64,000 nucleotides of DNA from Solibacillus silvestris (GTDB taxonomy: Bacteria; Bacillota; Bacilli; Bacillales_A; Planococcaceae), in NCBI GenBank assembly GCA_001586195.1, contig CP014609.1:1-64000 (forward strand). Reading direction: 5' to 3'. A program made the position numbers and the translations under genes. Below are positions 53,111 through 62,117 of the stretch, piece after piece. The notes under the pieces were generated by a model that saw only the letters and a program-made list of their open reading frames with translations, searched no databases and had not been told where the DNA came from. Each line of letters opens with the position of its first letter. The first letter of the stretch is position 1.

Positions 53111-54010
53111 ATGAATAAGCTGGACGTTTTGGCAAAAGTGGAATTATCAAATGGTGAAACTTTATCATATCGGAAGCGAGAAGGCGGCGATGAACTTGTG
53201 CTATTAGTTCATGGCAATATGACAAGTTCGAAACATTGGGATTTGCTGTTGGAATCAATGGATGAACGATTCACAATTTATGCGGTAGATATGCGCGGCT
53301 TTGGCGAATCCACGTACAATAAACGGATTACATCGATCAAAGACTTCAGCGATGATATTAAGCTTTTCGTTGATGCGCTTGAGTTGAGGGGCTTTACAAT
53401 CATTGGCTGGTCGACAGGCGGTAATGTCGCGATGCAGTTTTGTGCAGATTACCCGGACTATAGCAAAAAGCTCGTATTATTTGCTTCGGGTTCAACACGC
53501 GGGTATCCGTTTTATAGTTCAAATGCGGACGGAACACCGGATTTTACAAAGCGTTTAGCAACAATTGAACAAATTGAGCAGGATCCCGTTAAAACAATTC
53601 CAATGCAGCAAATGTATGACACGAAAAACCGTGATGGCCTGAAGTTTGTATGGAACAGTGTGATCTATACACAGAACCAGCCGGACGAAGCGCGCTATGA
53701 ACAATATGTGGATGACATGCTGACACAGCGTAACTTGGCGGATGTGTACCATGCATTAAATACATTCAACATAAGTGCAGTCGATAATGAAGTCGCAAGG
53801 GGAACGAATCAAGTAAAAGATATTCACATTCCGACATTTGTTTTATACGGCGATCGCGACTTTGTAGTTACTGGGGAGATGACAACCGAAATTATCGAGG
53901 ATTTTGAAGGCCGTGCACAAATCATGAAACTGGCAAACTGCGGACACTCGCCGCTAGTCGATAGTTTGGATGAAACAAAAGAGGCAATAGAGGAGTTTAT
54001 CTTATCTTAA
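53111..54010 (+). CDS. Alpha/beta-fold hydrolase
   Basis: 299 residues. The oxyanion region is LLVHGNMTSSKHWD near 36-49, the nucleophile elbow GWSTGGNVAMQF has Ser near 103, the acid is in FVLYGDRDFVV, and the His is in NCGHSPLVDS near 280. It could act as a thioesterase, a C-C hydrolase or an esterase. It starts one base after the KAS-like gene ends, in the same operon, so its substrate is probably the product or precursor of that enzyme. Confidence 0.85.
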   Translation: MNKLDVLAKVELSNGETLSYRKREGGDELVLLVHGNMTSSKHWDLLLESMDERFTIYAVDMRGFGESTYNKRITSIKDFSDDIKLFVDALELRGFTIIGWSTGGNVAMQFCADYPDYSKKLVLFASGSTRGYPFYSSNADGTPDFTKRLATIEQIEQDPVKTIPMQQMYDTKNRDGLKFVWNSVIYTQNQPDEARYEQYVDDMLTQRNLADVYHALNTFNISAVDNEVARGTNQVKDIHIPTFVLYGDRDFVVTGEMTTEIIEDFEGRAQIMKLANCGHSPLVDSLDETKEAIEEFILS

Positions 54011-54026
54011 AAGGGGTCGAGGCTAT

Positions 54027-54758
54027 ATGCGTTTAGCAAATAAAGTAGCAATTATTACAGGTGGTGCAGGTGGTATTGGCCTTGCAGCGGTAAAGCGTTT
54101 TTTGGAAGAAGGCGCAAAAGTGGCCATCGTAGACTATGACAAACAACAAGGTGAAAAAATGGAAGCAGAGCTAGGGGAGAATGTCGCCTTCTTTGCTGTT
54201 GATGTATCAAAACTCGCTGAAGTAAAGGAAATGGTTGAGCAAGTTGTTGACCGTTTCGGCAAAATCGATATTTTGATAAATAACGCAGGGATTACCCGTG
54301 ATGCAACGCTTGTCAAAATGAGCGAAGAGGATTTTGAGAAGGTTATTCAAATTAATTTAAACGGTGTCTACTACTGCACACAAGCAGTAGCACCTCATAT
54401 GATCGCGCAAGGGTCAGGGAAAATTATCAGCACTTCATCGGTAAGTGGTGTGTATGGTAATTTTGGTCAAACAAACTATGCGGCAACAAAAGCGGCAATT
54501 ATCGGGATGACAAAAACATGGGCAAAAGAGCTTGGTCGTAAAGGAATCAATGTAAATGCCGTCGCTCCCGGATTTACGGCAACGCCAATGGTCGAAAAGA
54601 TGCCGGAAAAAGTGCTCCAGCAAATGGAGGGCATTACAAGTTTACAACGATTAGGGAAACCAGAAGATATCGCAAATGCTTATTTATTTTTAGCATCGGA
54701 TGAAGCGAGTTATATTACAGGTCATGTTCTGCAAGTTGATGGCGGCATTATGATGTAG
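54027..54758 (+). CDS. SDR-family oxidoreductase (FabG/hydroxyacyl-CoA dehydrogenase-like)
   Basis: 243-residue short-chain dehydrogenase. The nucleotide loop is ITGGAGGIGLAA near 10-21, then NNAGITRDATL near 88, with catalytic Ser in STSSVSG near 137 and Tyr/Lys in TNYAATKAA near 151-159. The C-terminal end VLQVDGGIMM is typical of FabG. It probably oxidises or reduces a 3-hydroxyacyl/3-oxoacyl-CoA. AAAGGGGTCG precedes the ATG. It lies between the hydrolase and ligase genes of the same operon. Confidence 0.88.
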   Translation: MRLANKVAIITGGAGGIGLAAVKRFLEEGAKVAIVDYDKQQGEKMEAELGENVAFFAVDVSKLAEVKEMVEQVVDRFGKIDILINNAGITRDATLVKMSEEDFEKVIQINLNGVYYCTQAVAPHMIAQGSGKIISTSSVSGVYGNFGQTNYAATKAAIIGMTKTWAKELGRKGINVNAVAPGFTATPMVEKMPEKVLQQMEGITSLQRLGKPEDIANAYLFLASDEASYITGHVLQVDGGIMM

Positions 54759-54773
54759 AAGGTGGGATGGCTA

Positions 54774-56252
54774 ATGCAACAGCTGGACTTTTGGATTGCG
54801 AAACGAGCGGGCCAAACACCGGATAAAACGGCTTTAATTCAAATAGAAACAGGTGAAACGTGGACATATAAAGAATTGATGCAGCATGCGAATAGGTGGA
54901 GCAGTACATTTTCCAAGCAGCAATTACAGCAAGGAGACCGAGTTGTGACGTTGATGGAAAATTCAATTGAAAGCTTTGCCATTTTAATTGCTTGTCGCTT
55001 GAACGAATTGATCTATGTTCCGCTGAATACAAAGTTATCTATATCCGAATTACAGGTTGTTTTATCCGATTGCACACCCGCTTTATTAATTACTGATGAT
55101 ACGCATTGTGAACGTGCGATGCAGCTTTCGCCAGCCAAGTTCTTAACATGCGGTAGCTCGGAATTAATTGAGCCTACTACATATAAGTGGCGTGATGAAC
55201 CTCAGCTTCCGTGGATAATGATTTACACCGGGGGGACGACCGGTAAACCAAAAGGTGTCGTCTTGTCGTATGAGGCTGTCACTACGAATGCGATAAATAC
55301 CGTCATTAGCTGGGGGTTAAATGACAAGGACTGCACACTGAATTATATGCCCCTATTTCATACAGGAGGAATTAATGCACTTGCATTACCTATTCTTATG
55401 GCAGGCGGGACAGTAGTGATCGGCCAAAAGTTTGATCCGGAAAGAGCGGTTCGGGCAGTTGACGAATATAAAACGACCGTTTCATTGTTTGTACCGACGA
55501 TGTACCAATCCATTATTGAAACAGACTATTTTAAGCAGTCCAGTTTTCCGACAGTGAAATTATTTTTATCGGGAGGGGCACCTTGTCCAAAGCCTGTTTA
55601 TGAGTGTTTCCTAAAAAGAGGGCTTTTTTTTAAAGAAGGTTACGGTTTAACAGAAGCAGGTCCGAATAACTTTTATATCGATGCAGAAATAGCGATGAAC
55701 AAAAAGGGTGCGATCGGAAAAAGTATGCTTTTCAACGAAGTTAAAATCATCAATAAAGAAGGTCAGCTATGTGCAGAAGGGGAAGTTGGGGAACTTTGCT
55801 TAAAAGGCAGCCATGTTTTTACGCACTATTGGAAAAATGAAGAGGCCACAACCGAGACATTTGAGGATGGCTGGTTAAAGACAGGTGACTTAGCGAAGTT
55901 TGATGAAGACGGCGATTATTATATTGTCGGACGGAAAAAGGAAATGATTATAACGGGCGGAGAAAATGTATATCCGCAAGAAGTCGAACAATGTTTAATC
56001 GCCCATGAAGCCGTGCAGGAAGTTTCGGTTATTGGTATTCCCAATGAAAAATGGGGCGAATGTGTTGTAGCGTTTGTAATTTCTGGAGATCCATCCGAGC
56101 AACTTCAATCTAAGCTTTTAAAGTACTGTAAAGAACGCCTCGCCAATTATAAAGTGCCGAAGCAAATTTATTTTCTCCAGGAACTTCCGAAAACAGTTGT
56201 CGGTAAAATTGATAAAAAGCAGCTTATGAGTTGTGTGTTTATAACCGAATAG
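54774..56252 (+). CDS. Acyl-CoA synthetase (AMP-binding family)
   Basis: 492 residues. The P-loop is IYTGGTTGKPKG near 150-161, A5 is EGYGLTEAGPNN near 285, A7 is WLKTGDLAKFDEDG near 365, and A8 is GRKKEMIITGGENVYP near 385, with the A10 Lys in KTVVGKIDKK near 480. It activates a carboxylic acid to its CoA thioester. The ATG at 54774 is chosen over an upstream GTG frame because AAGGTGGG precedes it. As the last gene of the ABC operon it would trap the imported acid. Confidence 0.9.
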   Translation: MQQLDFWIAKRAGQTPDKTALIQIETGETWTYKELMQHANRWSSTFSKQQLQQGDRVVTLMENSIESFAILIACRLNELIYVPLNTKLSISELQVVLSDCTPALLITDDTHCERAMQLSPAKFLTCGSSELIEPTTYKWRDEPQLPWIMIYTGGTTGKPKGVVLSYEAVTTNAINTVISWGLNDKDCTLNYMPLFHTGGINALALPILMAGGTVVIGQKFDPERAVRAVDEYKTTVSLFVPTMYQSIIETDYFKQSSFPTVKLFLSGGAPCPKPVYECFLKRGLFFKEGYGLTEAGPNNFYIDAEIAMNKKGAIGKSMLFNEVKIINKEGQLCAEGEVGELCLKGSHVFTHYWKNEEATTETFEDGWLKTGDLAKFDEDGDYYIVGRKKEMIITGGENVYPQEVEQCLIAHEAVQEVSVIGIPNEKWGECVVAFVISGDPSEQLQSKLLKYCKERLANYKVPKQIYFLQELPKTVVGKIDKKQLMSCVFITE

Positions 56253-56272
56253 AGCGTATATACCGATGTTTA

Positions 56273-56309
56273 AAAGACCAAAATGTTGATAGGGACATTT
56301 TGGTCTTTA
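56273..56309 (+). terminator. Terminator of the ABC/acyl-CoA operon
   Basis: AAAGACCAAAATGT (56273-56286) pairs with ACATTTTGGTCTTT (56295-56308), followed by ATTG. The perfect 14-bp stem is long. Confidence 0.85.
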
Positions 56310-56332
56310 TTGAATCGATTTCCTAAGAAGTT

Positions 56333-56362
56333 TATATGAAGTTCATATAGCTCCTTTATAAT
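56333..56362 (+). promoter_or_regulatory. Promoter and operator palindrome of the MMPL gene
   Basis: TATAAT at 56357-56362 is a perfect -10 box. TATATGAA-G-TTCATATA (56333-56349), a perfect 8-bp inverted repeat, covers the expected -35 position. A repressor bound there would block transcription. The regulator is not identified. Confidence 0.6.
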
Positions 56363-56389
56363 GCAGAGGTGTTAAAAAGGAGGATATCG

Positions 56390-58492
56390 ATGAACAAGTT
56401 ATTAAATCCAATTACAGATTGGGTATCAACAAAACGCGGTGCCTGGATTACACTTATTGTCTGGCTTGTGCTGATGATTGGCTTAAGCGCAGGTCCAATA
56501 CTAAGTGAATACAAAGTAACAAACTTCCAATCATTGCCGGACGATGCACAATCAATTATCGCTGAAAATAAATTAAGCGAATACTTCCCGAATGATGAAG
56601 GAACACCGGGTATACTCGTTTTCCATAATAAAAACGGGGAAATCAATGTTGACAGCGTGAAGGAAATTCTGAACGCGGTGATTGCAGAAAATATTGAAGG
56701 TATTGACCAAATTGTTGATATTTCAAACTTGCCGCCGCAAGCTTTGACAGGGTTCACGTCGGAAGACAAAACGACAATGATCGTACCAATGACATTAGAG
56801 CAAGGTCTTGGAAATTCGGCATATGCGGAAATTAACGATTTTGCAACTGAAATCGGAAGTAAAGCAGCTGAAAAAACAGGTGATACACAGTTCTATATTA
56901 CAGGTCCTGCAGGGATTGCCGGCGATACAGTAAAGCTGTTTGAACAAGCAGACTTACAGCTTATATTCGCAACAATCGGGATTATTTTAATTCTACTAAT
57001 TGTTATTTACCGTTCACCGCTTTTAGCAATCATTCCATTACTTGCAACGGTAATTGTTTATCAAGTAGTAAATCAGTCGGTTGCTTTAATGGGGGCAGCT
57101 GGTCTAGAAATTAATAACTCTACAACATCGATAATGAGTATCCTGTTATTTGCTGCAGTAATCGATTACTCGTTATTCGTATTCTCGCGTTACCGTGAAG
57201 AACTGAACCATTACGAAAACAAATATGAAGCAATGAAGTATGCGATGCGTGCAACTGGCGAGCCGGTATTCTTTGCTGGTGGTACAGTACTCGCAGCAAT
57301 GCTTGTCTTATTTTTTGCAGATTTCCGTGACTACCAAAACTTCGCACCGATATTTGGTACAGCGGTATTTGTTATTATGCTAGGTTCAATCACATTAGTT
57401 CCCGCGTTATTCGCATTATTTGGCCGTAAAGCATTCTGGCCGAAAGTACCGAAATTCGGCGAAACAAAAGAAGTAAAGCATGGTATTTGGGGAGCAATTG
57501 CCAAGTTTGTTGTAAACAAACCTTATTTATCAGGCGGACTAGTTCTGATTTTCATGATTATTACTTCATTAAATGTGTTCAACCTAGATTATGAATTTGA
57601 TACGGTAAAATCTTTCCCTGAAGAATTGCCATCACGTGTCGGTTATGAAATCGTGGAGTCCCGCTTTGATAAAGGGGAACTTGCACCGACTTCACTGTTA
57701 GTCGAAAGTGAGCAGGCATTAACTGAACAGCAAAAGCAAGATTTAACGGAAGCATTATTGGCCGAAGATGACATTGCATCTGTTCGCCCGTCTGCCGCTT
57801 CGGAAGATAATACAAAAATGAAACTAACAATGGCGTTTGATCTAAATCCATATGATCCGGAAGCAATCGATAAACTCGGAGAAATGCGTGACAACAGCGC
57901 GGATTATTTAGCGGCAGCCGGTATTAACGGTGAACTGCACTTTGCAGGAACAACGGCTAAATTGCTGGATGAGCGAAATGTAAACAACGCTGATATCATT
58001 AAAATTGTAGTTTTAGAAACGATTTTAATTTTAGTACTATTATTTGTCCTTACGAAGTCTTGGAAAATGCCGATTTACATGATGGCAACAATTCTAGTGT
58101 CTTATTTATCGGCATTGGGATTAGGGTTATTCCTAGTTGATGTATTATTTGGCTACGATGCAATCAGTACGCGTGTACCTGTTTATGCATTTATATTCCT
58201 AGTTGCGTTAGGTATCGACTATAATATTATTTTAGTGTCCCGATTCCTTGAAGAACGAAAACGTACAACAGTAAAACAGGCGCTGGAAATCGCCATTCGC
58301 AATACAGGCGGTGTCATTTCATCAGCGGGTGTTATTCTGGCAGCGACTTTCGCGGCATTAATGACGATGCCAATTGCCGATTTATTCGTATTCGGCTTTA
58401 TCGTCTCAGTAGGTATCCTTATTGATACATTCCTAGTGCGTGGTATGCTGTTACCAATGTTGATATTAACATTTGAAAAAGACAAGAAGTAA
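56390..58492 (+). CDS. MMPL/RND-family membrane transporter
   Basis: 700 residues with twelve helices in the RND pattern: one helix, a large outer loop (about 40-165), a block of helices, a second outer loop (about 370-540) and a second block. The repeated segments FAAVIDYSLFVFSRYREEL and VALGIDYNIILVSRFLEER carry the Asp-Tyr pairs of proton relay in MMPL proteins. Related Bacillus proteins (YdfJ type) export lipids or toxic compounds. AAAGGAGG precedes the ATG at 56390. It has its own operator palindrome, and an HssRS-like two-component system follows. Confidence 0.88.
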   Translation: MNKLLNPITDWVSTKRGAWITLIVWLVLMIGLSAGPILSEYKVTNFQSLPDDAQSIIAENKLSEYFPNDEGTPGILVFHNKNGEINVDSVKEILNAVIAENIEGIDQIVDISNLPPQALTGFTSEDKTTMIVPMTLEQGLGNSAYAEINDFATEIGSKAAEKTGDTQFYITGPAGIAGDTVKLFEQADLQLIFATIGIILILLIVIYRSPLLAIIPLLATVIVYQVVNQSVALMGAAGLEINNSTTSIMSILLFAAVIDYSLFVFSRYREELNHYENKYEAMKYAMRATGEPVFFAGGTVLAAMLVLFFADFRDYQNFAPIFGTAVFVIMLGSITLVPALFALFGRKAFWPKVPKFGETKEVKHGIWGAIAKFVVNKPYLSGGLVLIFMIITSLNVFNLDYEFDTVKSFPEELPSRVGYEIVESRFDKGELAPTSLLVESEQALTEQQKQDLTEALLAEDDIASVRPSAASEDNTKMKLTMAFDLNPYDPEAIDKLGEMRDNSADYLAAAGINGELHFAGTTAKLLDERNVNNADIIKIVVLETILILVLLFVLTKSWKMPIYMMATILVSYLSALGLGLFLVDVLFGYDAISTRVPVYAFIFLVALGIDYNIILVSRFLEERKRTTVKQALEIAIRNTGGVISSAGVILAATFAALMTMPIADLFVFGFIVSVGILIDTFLVRGMLLPMLILTFEKDKK

Positions 58493-58594
58493 TGGTTAGA
58501 TTGAGGGGCATCGAGTAATTCGATGTCTCTTTTTATGGATAGAATGAGAGTGAATTTATATGTAATGGAACTTCAAATAAAAGGCGGTGATCCA

Positions 58595-59263
58595 ATGCGG
58601 ATATTAGTTGTAGATGACGATGCATTTATACGGAAATTGATCGGCATCCATTTGAAAAAAGAGGGATTCGAAGCACTGTTTGCAAGTGATGGTATGGAAG
58701 CGCTGAATTTATTGCAGCAGGAGCCGGTAGATTTGGCCATTGTCGATGTAATGATGCCGAAAATGGATGGCGTAACATTGACGAAAAACCTAGCCGAAAT
58801 CGGTGTGCCCGTATTGATGCTAACTGCCAAAACAACGCTGGACGATAAGGAAAAAGGGTTTTTGGCAGGGGCAGATGACTATATGGTGAAGCCATTCGAG
58901 CCGAAAGAACTGCTGTTTAGAGTGCGTGCAATTTTACGCCGCTTTCAAAAAACTGAACGCAGCCAAATAAAGATCGCCAATATGCTCATTGACCGGCAAA
59001 CGTATGAAGTAAAGGTAGGAGAACAGGTATCGTTACTGCCTTTAAAAGAATTTGAGCTATTAAGCATCCTATGTTCAAGACCGGAAGTCGTATTTACGCG
59101 AGACCAGCTAATGGAACAAGTGTGGGGCTATGACTATGACGGGGATGATTTCACACTGACAACACATATTAAGCGTCTACGCAGCCGGTTGGAAGAAGTG
59201 AATGCACAAGTGAAAATTCAAACTGTACGAGGAATCGGCTATAAAATAGAGGAATTGAAATGA
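58595..59263 (+). CDS. OmpR-family response regulator, HssR-like
   Basis: 222 residues. The receiver has DDD at 8-10, the phosphoacceptor Asp in LAIVDVMMPKMDG near 52, and the Lys in DDYMVKPFEPKE. The C-terminal winged helix contains LLPLKEFELLSILCSRPEVVFTRD in parts and ends in RGIGYKIEE. AAAGGCGGTG supports the ATG at 58595. The length and paired kinase resemble the heme-responsive HssRS system of Gram-positives. No HrtAB exporter is adjacent. The stop overlaps the kinase start. Confidence 0.85.
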   Translation: MRILVVDDDAFIRKLIGIHLKKEGFEALFASDGMEALNLLQQEPVDLAIVDVMMPKMDGVTLTKNLAEIGVPVLMLTAKTTLDDKEKGFLAGADDYMVKPFEPKELLFRVRAILRRFQKTERSQIKIANMLIDRQTYEVKVGEQVSLLPLKEFELLSILCSRPEVVFTRDQLMEQVWGYDYDGDDFTLTTHIKRLRSRLEEVNAQVKIQTVRGIGYKIEELK

Positions 59264-60633
59264 AAACATTATACAGGCAATATATTGTCGTGACATTGAC
59301 TGTAATCATTATAAGCATTACGATGTCGATGCTGTTAATCGGTCAAATTTATAAATCGCAAATACGACCTGATACAGATGCCAAAAATTATGGGGTAGCA
59401 CAGGAAGTACAGCAGATTTTAAAATCAATGCCAAAAGAGAGTGCGGATGCCTACTTTCAATCCATTGCAAAGCTTGGCTATCAAATAGGGGTCATCTATC
59501 CCGATGGAAATTTAGTTTCATACGGAAGTGCGTTTAAAAAAACAAATCTCACGCCTGAAATGGTAAGTATTATCGGTAAGGATGAAGTGTATCACGGTAT
59601 TCGTGATTATTATGGTTCTTCTTACTTTATGAATCATTTCGCGAACGATATTAAAAATACAATTGGTGTGTCGTTTCAACTAGATAATGAGAGCTATGCC
59701 TTTTTCATACGGCAGGAAAATGCCACACTCTTTTCTGAAATGCATCTATTGATCGTTAGTTTTATTATTATTACCGCTGTCGTAATTTTATTGACGATGA
59801 TTTTGCTTGCCCGTCAAATGGTAAGACCACTGAAACAATTACAGCAGGCTACAAAGCAAATTGCCCTTGAAAATTACGATGTTCAATTAACAATTGATCG
59901 GAATGACGAGCTTGGGCAGCTTGCAACACAGTTTCAAAAGATGGCCAATCGTCTCGCTGAAAATGATCAGATCAAGAAAGACTTCATCAACAATGTATCG
60001 CATGACTTTCAATCGCCTTTGCTCAATATTCAAGGCTATGCGAATGTGCTGAAGGATGCGGAAAATACGGAAGAAGAACGTGTACAGTATTTGGAAATTA
60101 TAGAACAGGAAACAAAGCGACTTTCCGCATTAACAAAGCAATTGCTATTACTAAGCTCGCTTGACCAGAAAAACTTACCTGTCCAAAAAAAGACTTATTC
60201 ATTAGATAAACAGTTGAAGGAACGGCTATTTTCAAAGCGATGGAAACTGGATGATAAGCAGATGGAGTTAGTATATGAGCTGGAGCCAGTTGAAGTTTTT
60301 GCAGATGAGCAGTTAATGGAACAAGTATGGGACAATTTGCTGTCAAATGCCATTCGTTACAGTGAGGACAAAGGGAAAATTATCGTAACCTGCAGTAAAA
60401 AGGACAGTCAGATTTTTGTGACGATAAAAGATAACGGGATTGGTATTCCAGAACAAGCACTTGAAAAAGTAAAAGAAAGATTTTACCGGGTAGACCCTTC
60501 GCGCTCGAGTCAAAGCAGCGGATTAGGCTTGGCGATTGTAACAGAAATCGTTAACCGGCATGCTGGACAGTTTGTTATTGAAAGTGAGCTTGGGAAGGGA
60601 ACTAAGGTGACAGTTATTTTAAATGTACAATAA
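59260..60633 (+). CDS. Sensor histidine kinase, HssS-like
   Basis: 457 residues. Two helices (about 8-30 and 163-187) flank an outer domain of about 130 residues. A HAMP domain (about 188-240), an H-box NNVSHDFQSPLLNIQGYAN with His near 251, an N-box WDNLLSNAIRYSE near 355 and G-boxes DNGIGIP and GLGLAIV follow. The H-box wording HDFQSPL and the overall length fit HssS/YclK-type kinases. It overlaps the regulator by four bases (ATGA). Signal could be heme or envelope stress caused by the substrate of the MMPL pump; this is inferred from position. Confidence 0.85.
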   Translation: MKTLYRQYIVVTLTVIIISITMSMLLIGQIYKSQIRPDTDAKNYGVAQEVQQILKSMPKESADAYFQSIAKLGYQIGVIYPDGNLVSYGSAFKKTNLTPEMVSIIGKDEVYHGIRDYYGSSYFMNHFANDIKNTIGVSFQLDNESYAFFIRQENATLFSEMHLLIVSFIIITAVVILLTMILLARQMVRPLKQLQQATKQIALENYDVQLTIDRNDELGQLATQFQKMANRLAENDQIKKDFINNVSHDFQSPLLNIQGYANVLKDAENTEEERVQYLEIIEQETKRLSALTKQLLLLSSLDQKNLPVQKKTYSLDKQLKERLFSKRWKLDDKQMELVYELEPVEVFADEQLMEQVWDNLLSNAIRYSEDKGKIIVTCSKKDSQIFVTIKDNGIGIPEQALEKVKERFYRVDPSRSSQSSGLGLAIVTEIVNRHAGQFVIESELGKGTKVTVILNVQ

Positions 60634-60642
60634 ATAGAAGGA

Positions 60643-60686
60643 GGGCGTGTTAAAAGCGAAGTGAGACTTTTAACACGCCCTTTTTT
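60643..60686. terminator. Bidirectional terminator between kinase and fructokinase genes
   Basis: GGGCGTGTTAAAAG (60643-60656) is perfectly complementary to CTTTTAACACGCCC (60667-60680), followed by TTTTTT. The converging fructokinase gene ends two bases later. Confidence 0.9.
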
Positions 60687-60687
60687 A

Positions 60688-61626
60688 TTATTGAAGTTCT
60701 TTTAATGAAGAGAGGGATTCGATTGCACCGACTTTTTCGCATACTTTTGATGCAGCACGGTTGGCGAATTCGATCACGGTTACCCATTCATTGAACGAGA
60801 GATTTGTGTCTTCATATTTACTTAACTGATATAAAACGGCACCGACAAACGCATCACCTGCACCGGTTGTATCAACGGAATTTACGGGAAATGCCGGAAC
60901 GGTTGTAATTTGCCTGTTTTGAATAACCATTGTACCGGAAGCGCCTTGTGTAATGGCAATTGTTTTATCGTTTAACTGTGTCAGCCATTCAATTGCCTGT
61001 TCGAAGTTATCTGTTCTTGCGAATAACAACAGTTCTTCATCACTCATCTTAATGAAATTTGCTGCTTCGATAAAAGGTTCGCATTTTCGAATAAATTGTT
61101 CAGTATCATGCTTCCACAAGTCAGCCCGGTAATTCGGATCAAAAGAAATAAAATAATCTTGCATTAACATTGTTTGCATTAATTGCTCATATGTTTTACT
61201 GAAAGGTTCGCTTAAAAGGGCAGTGGCTGAGCCAAAGTGATACATATCGGATATCATTAGCTGCTGTAAATTCAAATCTTCGATACATAACAACTCATCG
61301 GCACCGCGATTGAAAATAAAATCCCGCTCCCCATCTTTCTGTCTTGAAACAAAGGCCAAAGTAGTCGGTGCAGACGGATCCATTATAAGTTGATCTGTAT
61401 GAACACCTGCTTGCTCCAACGTTTGTTTCAAAAAGTGGCCAAATGCATCGTTGCCCACTTTTCCGCAAAAATATGCCTGTCCTCCAAGCATTGCGATGGT
61501 TGCTGCTACATTTGCGGGAGCACCGCCTGCCTGCTTTTCAAACGTTTTCGCTTCTATAATGGATATTTCCGTATGCGTTGTAAAAAAATCGATGAGCAAT
61601 TCGCCAATACAAAGAACTTTTTTCAT
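60688..61626 (-). CDS. PfkB-family fructokinase
   Basis: 312 residues, ribokinase fold. N-terminal GELLIDFF, the substrate loop GGAPANVAATIAMLGG near 35-50, and the catalytic signature DTTGAGDAFVGAVLYQL near 243-259, with the base Asp, identify the family. The likely substrate is fructose, though other ketoses are possible. GGAGGAAAC precedes the ATG at 61626; the upstream ten codons of the open frame lack support. It is a single-gene unit with no sugar transporter next to it. Confidence 0.88.
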   Translation of the reverse strand: MKKVLCIGELLIDFFTTHTEISIIEAKTFEKQAGGAPANVAATIAMLGGQAYFCGKVGNDAFGHFLKQTLEQAGVHTDQLIMDPSAPTTLAFVSRQKDGERDFIFNRGADELLCIEDLNLQQLMISDMYHFGSATALLSEPFSKTYEQLMQTMLMQDYFISFDPNYRADLWKHDTEQFIRKCEPFIEAANFIKMSDEELLLFARTDNFEQAIEWLTQLNDKTIAITQGASGTMVIQNRQITTVPAFPVNSVDTTGAGDAFVGAVLYQLSKYEDTNLSFNEWVTVIEFANRAASKVCEKVGAIESLSSLKELQ

Positions 61627-61759
61627 ATCCGTTTCCTCCAAATATATGTGTTTCACTAAATTTTGGCATAAAATAACTAGAATTAAAAATATTTACCCTA
61701 TGAGTTTATAAATTTAGGTTTCAAGTAAATTGTTGATAAATTGCATTGGCTTAACAGGA

Positions 61760-61918
61760 GTTGATTGGAATGGAGGGCGGCAGACTCCTGCGGGAACAGC
61801 GCGAGGGAGAGACTAGGAACAAAAGCTAAGAGCGCCACTTCCTGTGGCAATGCTTTTGTGACCAACATCGTGTTGGCCTCGTGCCCGCGGAAAGCGTCCG
61901 CCCGCAATGGAAATCAAC
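61760..61918. repeat. Dispersed GC-rich intergenic element, copy B
   Basis: Ends GTTGATT (61760-61766) and AATCAAC (61912-61918) are complementary. GACTCCTGCGGGAA and CCCGCGGAAAGCGTCC are shared with copy A. The central insert of about 60 bases, not in copy A, contains its own hairpins, for example GCCACTTCCTGTGGC and CCAACATCGTGTTGG. It occupies the gap upstream of the fructokinase gene. Confidence 0.85.
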
Positions 61919-61942
61919 GGATTTTATTGAAAAGCACGACAA

Positions 61943-61980
61943 AAAACGTGAGTACGGAAATGTACTCACGTTTTATCTTT
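61943..61980. terminator. Hairpin after repeat copy B
   Basis: AAAACGTGAGTAC (61943-61955) is perfectly complementary to GTACTCACGTTTT (61962-61974), with loop GGAAAT and then ATCTTTT. It lies directly after the dispersed element, as the other long hairpin does after copy A. The remaining bases to 62117 hold nothing I recognise. Confidence 0.75.
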
Positions 61981-62117
61981 TACTCATTTAATTACAATTT
62001 TAATATTCAAAAGGTGGTTTTATCTTATAAAATTCTGGGGGAATGTTATAGAGAAAAATGTGACACCTTTTTGAAAATATAAAATTGCACCTTATATATC
62101 GAGTATGAATTATTAAC

